Source: Nostoc sp. FACHB-892 (GTDB taxonomy: Bacteria; Cyanobacteriota; Cyanobacteriia; Cyanobacteriales; Nostocaceae). Taken from it: a stretch of 64,000 bases of DNA. The notes below the pieces were generated by a model. That model was not told where the DNA came from and did not search any database. It worked only from the letters and a program-made list of their open reading frames with translations. The stretch lies in NCBI RefSeq assembly GCF_014698795.1, contig NZ_JACJTR010000028.1:1-64000 (forward strand), written 5' to 3'. Positions 54,127-62,671 of the stretch are shown here, piece by piece (the first letter of the stretch is position 1; the number at the start of each line of letters is the position of its first letter). The translations under genes and the position numbers were made by a program.

Positions 54127-57100
54127 TTAAATTGCTACAGTCAGTTGTTGTTGATTGAGGTAGAAGTATTTACCACGTTTAGCCATTAATTGATCGTGAG
54201 TGCCACTTTCTACCAATAAGCCTTTATCTAGCACCAAAATTCTGTCAGCATTACGTACTGTTGAAAGGCGATGTGCAATCACCACTGTTGTTCTATCTTG
54301 GAGAATTGTGTTCAGATTAGTCTGGATAATGCGTTCAGATTCAGCATCAAGACTACTGGTAGCTTCATCTAAAATCAGTAGTCGGGGATTTCCTACAAGG
54401 GCGCGAGCGATCGCTAACCGTTGTCTTTGTCCACCAGAAAGGGTTCCTCCCCCCTCACCAATCTGGGTTTCGTAGCCCATCGGTAATTCCTTAATAAATT
54501 GATGCGCTCCTGCTTGTGTAGCGGCTTCTATGATTTCTTCTAAAGAGGCTTCGGGATGACCTAAACTAATGTTTTCCCGAATCGTACTGCCAAACAGAAA
54601 GGTATCTTGGTCAACTACACCAATTTGTTGGCGGAGCGATCGCAATGACAAGGCGGTGATATCATACCCATCAATCAATATCTTCCCTTCTGTGGGCGGA
54701 TACAGCCCCAATATCAGCTTAGAAATCGTTGTCTTTCCCGAACCACTGCGTCCGACAAGAGCGATCGTCTGTCCTGGTTGGACTTCAAAACTGATGTTTT
54801 CTAAGGTGTTTTTATCACTTTCTGGATGATAACGAAAAGTAACTTTGTCAAAGCGAATATAACCACGAATTGGCGGTAAAGATTGATGAGACTGGTGTTG
54901 TAAATCTTCTTCTGGTTCAGCATCAATCACATCATTAATTCGCTCAACAGCAATTAGTACTTCTTGCAAATCATTCCATAGTAAAATCAACCTTTGGAAG
55001 GGATTAATCACATTACCTAGCAACATATTGAAAGCAATCAGTTGCCCAATTGTAAGTTCATTTTGAATCACTTGCCACGCCCCAAACCACAGTAACACCG
55101 CGGTGATTACAGCTTCAATTCCAGAGCTAAATATTTGCAGTGTGTTGCCAATTACCTGCCCGGAAAAAGTCTTTTTAACTGATTTACCAAAAAGTTCTTC
55201 CCAATGCCAGCGTACTGTCTGCTCAACAGCCATAGACTTAATCGTGCGGATACCAGTCAGAGACTGAATCAAATACCCAGTTTCTTCGTTATGTGCCCCA
55301 AAAATCTCACGGGAAACACGCTGTAAGAAAGGTGTAGCAATCAACGCTAACAATACGAATGGTGGCACAATCACTAGGGTCAATAATGCCATCTTCCAAC
55401 TATACCAAAACATCAACCCTACATAGACAAATACTGTTAGTAAATCGAGAAAGATAGATAGTGCTTCACCAGTTAAGAAACGTTGAATTTTGCGGTTTTC
55501 TTGTACGCGGGAAATAATATCGCCAACGTAGCGGGACTCGAAATAATTCAGAGGTAAACGGAAAGTATGGCTAATAAAACCTACAATCAAGGCTAGATCC
55601 ACTCGGTTAGCTGTGTGGTCTAGAAGGTATTGCCGCAGCCCAGTTATGGCAACTCTAAAAAGGCTAAAAATTACTAAGCCTATGCCTACAGCCGTTAATG
55701 TTAGATCGCTGCGCTGTACAACTACTCGGTCTAACAATAATTGTGTAAATAGGGGTGTGATCAGACCAAAAATCTGAATGAGGATGGAAGCAATGAATAC
55801 TTCCAACAATACCAGCCAGTGAGGCTTCGTTAATTCAAAAAACTGCCAGAAAGGAGTGTTAGTTTCTTTTGTCTCTCTAAGTAAGGCAGTGGGTTGGAGT
55901 AATAAAGTATAGCCAGTCCAACCTGCTTTAAATTCTGTATGAGAGAGGGTACGCTGACCAATAGCAGGATCTCCAACGATAACGCGATCGCCTTTAACTT
56001 CATAGACAACGATGTAATGTTTGCCTTCCCAATGCACAATAGCCGGGAGGCTTTGCTGGGCAAGTTTATCAAGGCTGGCTTTTACGGGTCGAGTCGAAAA
56101 CCCGATGCTTTCTGCTGCTGCTGCTAAACCTCGCAGCGATGACCCATCCCGATCAACGTTGGCAATGTCTCGCAGCCGATTGACGCTAAAACGCTTACCC
56201 CAGTAAAGACCAACCATCACTAAGCAAGCGGCACCGCAATCAGATGCACTTTGTTGTTCAAAGAAGGGATAGCGCCGAGTGATACGTTGCCATAAATGAC
56301 CAATTTTTACGGTTGGGCTAGGGAAGTAGGCTTTATTAATTTTTTTCTTGAACTGGTTTTTTGGCTCAACAGTAAATTGGGGAAATATAACAGGCTCAGA
56401 CGCTGCTATTGGGTGGTTGTTAGCTGATGGAGCAGCATCGAGTTCAGCCAGTTGTGGTACATATTGCAGCGCAGTTTCCCAATGCGAACGGCTGAGGCTG
56501 TATAGTTGCGTTGGTTGAGTTACCTGCCAACCACGTTCTTTGGGTAACTGAGATAAGGTGTAAATATTGCCAGCAGTGAGTTTGAGTCCTGATGTGTGCA
56601 GTAGTTCGCCGCGACGCAGTATCCAAAGTTGCTGGTCTTTAAGTAAAGAAGATGGAAGTTTATTAATTTGGAGATTGTGCTGCTCTAGGAGTGGTTGTAT
56701 TTGCATTACACCTTCGTAAGCAGCATTATTCAGCGCCGCATTTTGGCGACATAAAAGTAGTAAATCCCAAAGTACAGCTTGATGGTGAAGATGCTGCCCA
56801 ATAGAAGGATACTTGCGGATGAGCGATCGCAAACAATTGCCCGGAATATAACCAAGTTTGAGATTTACTGAAGCCCTAGCAACGTAAGGTTGAAATTGCT
56901 CCTCTGGAAATAGCGTTAGTTGAGCAAATGATGTTCCCGCGCCTACAGAGGCGATTAAATTATCGGTGCGATCGAGCAATCTGACTTTACCTGCCAAGAT
57001 TATATAAATGCCAACACTTGCGTCTGCTGTCTGCCAGAACAATTTGCCTGCACTATGCTGGAGAATTTCAATTTGTTTAATGCAGTCTGAAAGTTCTTGT

Positions 57101-57168
57101 TCTGAAAGAGTCTGCCCCAGAGTTTGGGCAAGCTGTTGAGTGGAAAATTCTGTTTTATTCTGAACCAT
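54127..57168 (-). CDS. C39 peptidase/ABC exporter with N-terminal cyclic-nucleotide-binding domains
   Basis: 1013 residues. Residues about 15-140 and 150-255 are CNB-like folds (SAGKLFWQTADASVGIYIIL). The C39 peptidase follows at about 300-440, with Cys311 in ASDCGAACL, His384 in KHYIVVYE and Asp400 in VGDPAIG, so the triad is present. Then six membrane helices and an ABC ATPase (Walker A VGRSGSGKTT, signature LSGGQRQRLAIARAL, LILDEATSSLDAESE). It cleaves leader peptides after Gly-Gly and exports the core. Its substrates are very probably the four GG precursors encoded on the opposite strand. It follows the HTH gene by 26 bp. Confidence 0.93.
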   Translation of the reverse strand: MVQNKTEFSTQQLAQTLGQTLSEQELSDCIKQIEILQHSAGKLFWQTADASVGIYIILAGKVRLLDRTDNLIASVGAGTSFAQLTLFPEEQFQPYVARASVNLKLGYIPGNCLRSLIRKYPSIGQHLHHQAVLWDLLLLCRQNAALNNAAYEGVMQIQPLLEQHNLQINKLPSSLLKDQQLWILRRGELLHTSGLKLTAGNIYTLSQLPKERGWQVTQPTQLYSLSRSHWETALQYVPQLAELDAAPSANNHPIAASEPVIFPQFTVEPKNQFKKKINKAYFPSPTVKIGHLWQRITRRYPFFEQQSASDCGAACLVMVGLYWGKRFSVNRLRDIANVDRDGSSLRGLAAAAESIGFSTRPVKASLDKLAQQSLPAIVHWEGKHYIVVYEVKGDRVIVGDPAIGQRTLSHTEFKAGWTGYTLLLQPTALLRETKETNTPFWQFFELTKPHWLVLLEVFIASILIQIFGLITPLFTQLLLDRVVVQRSDLTLTAVGIGLVIFSLFRVAITGLRQYLLDHTANRVDLALIVGFISHTFRLPLNYFESRYVGDIISRVQENRKIQRFLTGEALSIFLDLLTVFVYVGLMFWYSWKMALLTLVIVPPFVLLALIATPFLQRVSREIFGAHNEETGYLIQSLTGIRTIKSMAVEQTVRWHWEELFGKSVKKTFSGQVIGNTLQIFSSGIEAVITAVLLWFGAWQVIQNELTIGQLIAFNMLLGNVINPFQRLILLWNDLQEVLIAVERINDVIDAEPEEDLQHQSHQSLPPIRGYIRFDKVTFRYHPESDKNTLENISFEVQPGQTIALVGRSGSGKTTISKLILGLYPPTEGKILIDGYDITALSLRSLRQQIGVVDQDTFLFGSTIRENISLGHPEASLEEIIEAATQAGAHQFIKELPMGYETQIGEGGGTLSGGQRQRLAIARALVGNPRLLILDEATSSLDAESERIIQTNLNTILQDRTTVVIAHRLSTVRNADRILVLDKGLLVESGTHDQLMAKRGKYFYLNQQQLTVAI

Positions 57169-57194
57169 GATTTGTTGAGAGTTTAACGCCAGAA

Positions 57195-57755
57195 TTAATT
57201 ACTTGTCTTAGCGAAATTCAGTGACCACCGAAAATCAGGCTCTACATTCGGTAGCAGGTTGCCTATAGTAATCCGAGAATTTCTTGTGTTATCAATTTCT
57301 TGCCCCGCAGTTTTACGTATCTGTCGAGTTGAAAGTCCCATCTCTTTGAGCAAGCGGTTAATGTGGCAAGCACTAACTTGAATTCCTATCTCTTTTGCCA
57401 GATGCTTGCTTAACCATTGTCCTGTCCAGCGCTCAAATGAATAGCCATACTCACGCGGACTATGACTTGCTAGTTCTTGCAAACGAGCCAAATATTGTTC
57501 ATTCACAGCTTTGGGACGACCCATTAGGCGATCGCTCCAATGATGAGCTTGACCAGTCTGTGCCATAGTAATCCAGTGCCGTGCTGTCTCCTGAGAGCAT
57601 CCTAAAGCTTCGCAGATTTGAGTCTGAGATTGACCTGCATCTGCCAACAACATAATTTCAATTCGACGGCGGTATTCTGGGCGTAAATCTGTTTCTAGAC
57701 TCTTGAGCAAAAGCTTACGCTGAAACGCTGTTAAGTATATACCTTGCTTGTCCAC
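57195..57755 (-). CDS. IS630-like helix-turn-helix protein, transposase catalytic part lacking
   Basis: 186 residues from GTG 57755, with AGGAGG 8 bases upstream (the frame extends to 57842). Two HTH parts typical of IS630/Tc1-type transposases are present: RRRIEIMLLADAGQSQTQIC and EALGCSQETARHWITMAQTG, then a second HTH-like region (SKHLAKEIGIQVSACHINRL). The DDE catalytic domain is absent. No inverted repeats flank it. It heads the exporter operon and faces the precursor genes across a 458-bp divergent region, so it may be a domesticated DNA-binding regulator of the cluster. A decayed insertion element is the alternative. Confidence 0.75.
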   Translation of the reverse strand: MDKQGIYLTAFQRKLLLKSLETDLRPEYRRRIEIMLLADAGQSQTQICEALGCSQETARHWITMAQTGQAHHWSDRLMGRPKAVNEQYLARLQELASHSPREYGYSFERWTGQWLSKHLAKEIGIQVSACHINRLLKEMGLSTRQIRKTAGQEIDNTRNSRITIGNLLPNVEPDFRWSLNFAKTSN

Positions 57756-58213
57756 AGCAATTCCTCCTGCTATAACTTGCAATGCCCAGATAGAAATGAA
57801 TCTGGACGTTCCTTGACAACCTCTGTTACTTCTCTGAATCAAAACTCCGGGAATTCCACAACTCGTTACAAAGCTTTACAATAATCGGGTGAACTGTCAG
57901 AAGTATTGTTTTTCAGGCGATAGTGCTGTGACAGGGTAAAAACAGTACCATCTACAACAAAAACATAGCTTCAGTTTCAAATTAGATGATTCGGAGTAGT
58001 GACGCACTACTGCACTGTAGTTTTTCAGGAAAAAGTACTTTTATTTTTGAATATTAAATATTTTAATAATTAAAACATAACTCATTGAATTATGCATAAA
58101 GAATAACTTTTTAAGTATTGAAATTCTAGATTGAATCTCCGAAGATTGAAATGTGATTAAGCGATACACAGCTAATCCAATTTAAAACAACTTCTTCTAA
58201 CAAGGAAAAATCA
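57756..58213. promoter_or_regulatory. Divergent regulatory region of the RiPP cluster
   Basis: Gap of 458 bp between the leftward HTH-C39-HlyD operon and the rightward precursors. It contains a palindrome GTAGTGACGCACTAC at 57996-58010 (arms GTAGTG/CACTAC), a plausible operator. The AT-rich stretch 58040-58120 is suited to promoters. I could not place -10/-35 boxes with confidence. The Shine-Dalgarno AAGGAAAAATC precedes the first precursor. Confidence 0.55.
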
Positions 58214-58423
58214 ATGGCTACTATCAACATTTCTGACTTGCGTCCTACTGGTTCCGAACTTTTTTCTGACTTTTCTGACTCTGAAGGCTATATGGATGAT
58301 TTAGTTGATAGTGAGATTGGCGCTATCCAGGGTGGCTCTCTAGCGCGTGTGGCTGTTAGTGTAAGCATTAGTGTAAGCGTCTTTATTACAACCTTCTTTG
58401 TTGGTGAAGGAGAAGCTAACTAA
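58214..58423 (+). CDS. GG-leader RiPP precursor 1 (Val/Ser alternating core)
   Basis: 69 residues. Leader of 41 residues (MATINISDLRPTGSELFSD ... EIGAIQGG) ending in the double glycine used by C39 peptidases. Predicted core of 28: SLARVAVSVSISVSVFITT then FFVGEGEAN. Four Ser alternate with Val/Ile at core positions 8, 10, 12 and 14, with Thr18-Thr19 after. AAGGAAAAAT lies before the ATG. It shares its leader with three other precursors here. Confidence 0.85.
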   Translation: MATINISDLRPTGSELFSDFSDSEGYMDDLVDSEIGAIQGGSLARVAVSVSISVSVFITTFFVGEGEAN

Positions 58424-58485
58424 GCTGTAACAAAGCAGTTTACAGCTAATTTCATTTCAAGCAATTTCATTCAAGAGGAAAAATA

Positions 58486-58728
58486 ATGGCTACTATCAAT
58501 ATTTACGATTTGCGTCCCACTGGTTCTGATCTGTTTTCTGATTCTGAGACATTTATGAATGATTTAGTTAATAGTGAACTCGGTGAAGTCTCTGGCGGTG
58601 GCATAACTCAACAAATAACGTCACGGGTACTCAGTGCCGCAGCTGCTACGGGTACGCCTGCGATTAGCTTTGTAGCTAGTGTGGTGGTTACTGGAGTTGT
58701 TGCATACACGATTCTACGCGATGATTAA
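58486..58728 (+). CDS. GG-leader RiPP precursor 2
   Basis: 80 residues. Leader (38) MATINIYDLRPTGSDLFSDS ... ELGEVSGG; core (42) starting GITQQITSRVLSAAAATGTP and ending VAYTILRDD. Hydrophobic, Ala/Val/Thr-rich, no Cys. It follows precursor 1 by 62 bp with GAGGAAAAATA before the ATG. Thr and Ser could be dehydrated by the kinase/lyase pair, but without Cys it cannot form lanthionine. Confidence 0.83.
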   Translation: MATINIYDLRPTGSDLFSDSETFMNDLVNSELGEVSGGGITQQITSRVLSAAAATGTPAISFVASVVVTGVVAYTILRDD

Positions 58729-58806
58729 GGATTTAGGTATTAAACAGCCACACTATTAGTGATTTCATTTTTTCCAAACTTACTTAATTCAATTGGAGAA
58801 TTTCTC

Positions 58807-59055
58807 ATGTCATCTATTACTATTGCTGAACTCAATGTAGCTGGACTTGACCTGTTTATGCACACAGAGAACTACCTAGATGCAGTAACTGATCGAGAGC
58901 TTGATTCTGTTAACGGTGGAATATTACCAGCAGTTCCTGCATTTTTTGCAGCTTCATCGGCACCGTGTGCAGCCATCGCACTGGAAGCCGCCAAAGGAGC
59001 TGTTGCAGGTATTGGTATAGGTATAGCTTCCGCCGTTTACACCAACAGAAAATAG
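58807..59055 (+). CDS. GG-leader RiPP precursor 3
   Basis: 82 residues from ATG 58807, with GGAGA upstream (the frame opens at 58759). Leader MSSITIAELNVAGLDLFMHT ... ELDSVNGG; core ILPAVPAFFAASSAPCAAIA and then ALEAAKGAVAGIGIGIASAV, ending YTNRK. Ala/Gly-rich with one Cys next to SSAP. The more divergent leader still keeps the L-x-x-x-G-x-x-L-F and N-G-G positions. It could resemble a class II bacteriocin with little modification. Confidence 0.8.
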   Translation: MSSITIAELNVAGLDLFMHTENYLDAVTDRELDSVNGGILPAVPAFFAASSAPCAAIALEAAKGAVAGIGIGIASAVYTNRK

Positions 59056-59071
59056 TTTTTCAATAACTGTA

Positions 59072-59117
59072 GAAGCCTCGTTAACTAAGTCGAGATAACC
59101 TAGTTAACGAGGACTTC
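59072..59117 (+). promoter_or_regulatory. Strong stem-loop between precursors and enzyme genes
   Basis: Perfect 12-bp arms CCTCGTTAACTA and TAGTTAACGAGG around a 13-base loop, extended by GAAG/CTTC past a bulged A, making about 16 pairs. No U-run follows, so it is a weak terminator. Position, between three high-dose precursor genes and the enzyme genes, suggests it limits read-through or stabilises the upstream mRNA, setting precursor excess over enzyme. The rest of the gap 59118-59281 shows nothing clear. Confidence 0.6.
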
Positions 59118-59281
59118 GGTAGGGTGGAGATCCAATTCTCTATGAAGATGCACTTAATACAGTACAGCTGCTCTAATCACACTAGGGTCGAACAATAATC
59201 ATTAAGTGCCTTGTTATAGAGAACAAGAGACTGTTATTTGTGTAAGCAAGCAGAAACTCAACATCAGACATAGGGATACTT

Positions 59282-60463
59282 ATGACACTTTTGTTAAACT
59301 CTCAAAACGTTTTTAAGTATTTAGTTGGGCAGAGTATTTGTAATCAAGAAGAACCAGATTTGAGCAAAATTGAACTAAAACTTGCCAAAAACTTTAATTT
59401 GTTATTAAGTTTCCAGAACGGTCGTAAACTCCTCGTCAAACAGGAGCGTCACAATCAAGAAGGGAAAATGGCTGGTGAGTTCCTCAATGAATGGCGGATT
59501 CAAGAGTTATTACAACGATTTCCAAAGATTAATCACATTTGTTCAATGATTTCGCAAATACTTCATTTTGATGCTGAAAATTCAATCATTGTTTTTAACT
59601 ACCTCAATGACTATTGCGATTTATTTGAATTCTACACTAAAGAAAACGTTTTCCCAACAGCGATCGCAACTTCAATCGGAGCTACTCTAGCTACAATCCA
59701 TCGCGCTACTTTTAACAATCAAAAATATCAGGAATTCTTCTCTCACAATTCTAAAGATATACCCGTTGCCCAGACTCCTAAATTTGCTCGTGGGCTAGAA
59801 CGAATTAGCCCGGAAGTTTTTGGCCAGATGCCAGCAGATGGTCTGAAATTCTTTGCTCTCTATCAACGTTACGATAGTCTGGGAAAAGCGATCGCAGAAC
59901 TCGCCACTGCTTTCGAGGCTTGTTGTCTAACACACAATGACCTAAAGCTGAACAACATCCTTTTGCACAACGATTGGGAGCAAACTATTTCTCAAGCAGA
60001 GCAATCGAGTCATAGTATTATTCGATTGATAGATTGGGAACGCGGCGCTTGGGGAGATCCTGCATCTGATTTAGGAATGCTAATTGGCAGCTACCTGCAA
60101 ATCTGGTTAAGCAGCTTAGTTGTTAGTAAGTCTATTGATATTGAAGAGTCTTTACGTCTAGCTATGACTCCTCTTGAGGTAATTCAACCTTCGATTGCAG
60201 CCCTTACTAAAGCTTATCTTGGTAATTTTCCAGAAATCATAGAGCGCCGTCCTGATTTTTTAAGAAGAGTTGTGCAGTTTTCTGGCCTTGCCTTACTTCA
60301 ACAAATTCAGGCAATGCTCCAATACCAAAAATCTTTTGGCAATACAGGAATCTGTATGCTTCAGGTTGCCAAAACTTTGTTGTGTCGCCCTGAACAATCA
60401 ATCCTAACTGTTTTTGGAGTGGCAGAATCTGAACTCACTCACCTAAGCCGTTCTCTCGTTTAA
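59282..60463 (+). CDS. Phosphotransferase (APH-fold) kinase of the RiPP cluster
   Basis: 393 residues of the aminoglycoside-phosphotransferase/choline-kinase fold. A Lys in GRKLLVKQE fits the ATP-binding strand. The Brenner motif THNDLKLNN gives H218, D220 and N225, and the DFG-like IRLIDWERG gives D251. All expected catalytic residues are seen. In thioviridamide-type and class V lanthipeptide systems, an APH-like kinase phosphorylates Ser/Thr of the precursor and a HopA1-like lyase removes the phosphate. The HopA1 gene follows 26 bp later. Substrate assignment is inference from this pairing and the neighbouring precursors. Confidence 0.85.
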   Translation: MTLLLNSQNVFKYLVGQSICNQEEPDLSKIELKLAKNFNLLLSFQNGRKLLVKQERHNQEGKMAGEFLNEWRIQELLQRFPKINHICSMISQILHFDAENSIIVFNYLNDYCDLFEFYTKENVFPTAIATSIGATLATIHRATFNNQKYQEFFSHNSKDIPVAQTPKFARGLERISPEVFGQMPADGLKFFALYQRYDSLGKAIAELATAFEACCLTHNDLKLNNILLHNDWEQTISQAEQSSHSIIRLIDWERGAWGDPASDLGMLIGSYLQIWLSSLVVSKSIDIEESLRLAMTPLEVIQPSIAALTKAYLGNFPEIIERRPDFLRRVVQFSGLALLQQIQAMLQYQKSFGNTGICMLQVAKTLLCRPEQSILTVFGVAESELTHLSRSLV

Positions 60464-60489
60464 GTATTTTTAGTTGCACCTAAACCATT

Positions 60490-61593
60490 ATGCAATTATT
60501 AGATTCTCTTCAAAGTCAACCGCTAACTTCTACGCCAGATCAAATACTGGATTCTCTTCAAGATATTGCCAATCATGTTCAAATCCAGTCGAATTTTTGT
60601 ATTAGCCATCCAGCTTACAAAACTTTTGAAATTCCTACTGAGGTAGTAGCCCGCTTTCAACGAATACCTTCGGATCTCCAGAATAAGTATCTGAGTCTAC
60701 AACTGCAAAGTTTTCTCTACGGCATTTATTACAACGGCTCTATGCAAGCTTCCCTAGCAGCAGATGCAAGTTCAGATAACCTAGCACTGCATCAGAATCT
60801 AGAGAATAATACTTTTCTAGGAGTAGACGTAGAGTTTTACGATCGCCTACATAAAAGCAATACCGGAGAAGGCTACTTTGACCCAGGTTGGCAGGTGTTG
60901 CGGCAAGAATCTGATAATAGCCTCGCCGTGAGAAAGGGTGGTTTGACTTTGCATATTGAGCGCGATCGCCATTTACAACCTACCGAACAATCCGCATCTG
61001 TAGGCAACTTAGTAGCTATCCGTATGCCTCGTAATTTAGTTCAAAATGGATTTTACATGGCTGTTAGCAATGCCGGTCCAGACACTCATCCTCAGACAGT
61101 TAGAGTGTACTTTAACTTGACACCTGAAGGTGCGATCGCACTCATGGAAAGCCTGACACGGCAGCTGAATCAAATCAAAATCCCCTTCACCTTTAAAGTT
61201 CTATACAACCCTTCTGATTACGGACGCTATGACAGTGGGGTTCTCTACTTTGAGAAAAGTAATTATGAACCGATCCGGCAAGTGCTAAAAAATGTTTATG
61301 CAGAAAACCAATCGCATTTTCGCACCGAAGTACCCTTGTTCACAAAGTTACTTGCCCCTGGACTTGCTCTAGCAGAAGAACCAGATTGCAAATTTGCTGC
61401 TGTAGAGAGTTTTGGGATGAACCGTTGCCAAATTGTTGCCAATGGCTTGCTAGAAGCACGGGCTACAGGTGATGAATCGCCCCAGAGCCGGATGGCAGCT
61501 ATCCATCAGCACTTTTCTCTTCTAGGGATTGATTGGCAGCATTCTTACCTAAATGCCAACTCTCTTGACATCTACACCCCTTTAGACCAATGA
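60490..61593 (+). CDS. HopA1-family lyase of the RiPP cluster
   Basis: 367 residues matching the HopA1 effector family, whose relatives (TvaD, LxmY) eliminate phosphate from phospho-Ser/Thr. Landmarks are QSFLYGIYYNGS, GFYMAVSNAG, VRVYFNLTPEGA, IPFTFKVLYNPSDYGRYDSG, and LFTKLLAPGLALAEEP with SFGMNRC. It lies directly after the kinase gene and overlaps the AKR gene by 4 bases (ATGA). Family recognition is firm; activity on these precursors is inferred. No lanthionine cyclase gene is present. Confidence 0.85.
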   Translation: MQLLDSLQSQPLTSTPDQILDSLQDIANHVQIQSNFCISHPAYKTFEIPTEVVARFQRIPSDLQNKYLSLQLQSFLYGIYYNGSMQASLAADASSDNLALHQNLENNTFLGVDVEFYDRLHKSNTGEGYFDPGWQVLRQESDNSLAVRKGGLTLHIERDRHLQPTEQSASVGNLVAIRMPRNLVQNGFYMAVSNAGPDTHPQTVRVYFNLTPEGAIALMESLTRQLNQIKIPFTFKVLYNPSDYGRYDSGVLYFEKSNYEPIRQVLKNVYAENQSHFRTEVPLFTKLLAPGLALAEEPDCKFAAVESFGMNRCQIVANGLLEARATGDESPQSRMAAIHQHFSLLGIDWQHSYLNANSLDIYTPLDQ

Positions 61594-62606
61594 AACTAAC
61601 CGATCTTGCATTGCCTAAAGTAGCCTCAGTCAGCGAAGTTAGTCATGTAACAAATAATTTTCCAGAGTCCGATTTACCGTTTTACCGCAAACTAGGGCGG
61701 ACTGATTTAACAGTCAGTTGTCTCGGCTTAGGTGGCGGCGGTAGCATCTCTAGTGAAGATACCCTTTACGCTTTCGAGCGTGGAATTAACTACTTTTTCT
61801 ACTCTAGCGATTTGCACCACTATATCTACAGTCCGATGTCTGGAGCATTGCGCCAGCTTTGTGGACGTGGCTCCTCAGTGCGAGAGAAAGTGGTGCTGGC
61901 AACCGTGACTTATATCAAAAGTCCAGAAATGGCGCTAGCTGCTCTATTAGATCAATTCGTAGAGCTAAATATTGATTATATCGATGTGTTGTTCTGGGGC
62001 TGGATTGGTTCTAACGATCAGTCAGTTTTACAGAATTGCTTGCAGCTTTCTCCTGATTTAAGAGGCAGCAATAGCGTCTATCAGCGCACCATTGAAAGAA
62101 TGTTTGGCGCTTCCGAAAGACTCAAGAAGATGGGAGCCGTCCGCTATATTGGTGCTTCTTTTCATGATATTAATTTGGCGCAACAGTGCTTGCATAGCGA
62201 CCTATTAGATGTGGTGATGGTCAGACATAATGTCGCGCATCGGTCTGCTCAGAGTCAGATATTTAATCAATTGAACGCGCAAGACCCATCTCGACCAGGT
62301 ATTGTCACCTTCAAATCTACAGGTTCTCACTCAGGCGCACTTTGGGATGCTCCGGTTGGTTTACCTGAAAAATGCTGGCGGCCTACTGTTCCTGACTTAT
62401 ACCGATATTCGTTAACACAGAACTGTGTTGATGTTTGCTTAACAGGTTTGACTCGACGTGAAGAAATTGATGCAGCGATCGCTGGAGTCCAGCAGAGTAA
62501 ACTCACTCCTATTGAACTTGACTACCTCAACCTTTACGGTGATTTACATCGTCAAAAGCTGAAAATTCAGGAAATTTCATCTGAGCGATTACTTTACCGA
62601 GTTTAG
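61590..62606 (+). CDS. Aldo/keto reductase-fold protein lacking the catalytic tetrad
   Basis: 338 residues. The AKR fold is clear from YRKLGRTDLTVSCLGLGGGG, then GINYFFYSS, VVLATV, IDYIDVLF and a C-terminal LTGLTRREEIDAAIAG cofactor loop. The usual catalytic Asp, Tyr, Lys and His fall at Y71, H76, V106 and G137 by alignment of the landmark strands, so all four are replaced. It may still bind NADPH. In this cluster a role in reducing dehydroamino acids, or a structural one, is possible but unproven. Translationally coupled to the HopA1 gene. Confidence 0.83.
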   Translation: MKLTDLALPKVASVSEVSHVTNNFPESDLPFYRKLGRTDLTVSCLGLGGGGSISSEDTLYAFERGINYFFYSSDLHHYIYSPMSGALRQLCGRGSSVREKVVLATVTYIKSPEMALAALLDQFVELNIDYIDVLFWGWIGSNDQSVLQNCLQLSPDLRGSNSVYQRTIERMFGASERLKKMGAVRYIGASFHDINLAQQCLHSDLLDVVMVRHNVAHRSAQSQIFNQLNAQDPSRPGIVTFKSTGSHSGALWDAPVGLPEKCWRPTVPDLYRYSLTQNCVDVCLTGLTRREEIDAAIAGVQQSKLTPIELDYLNLYGDLHRQKLKIQEISSERLLYRV

Positions 62607-62671
62607 ACAACAATGCCAACTAACACAGTGCGATCGCAAGTTAAATAACTTTAACTTAGGAGATATTTCTA

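Noticed and set aside
57195..57842. Complete IS630-type insertion sequence
   Set aside because: No DDE catalytic domain and no terminal inverted repeats or target duplication seen; treated as a lone HTH protein.
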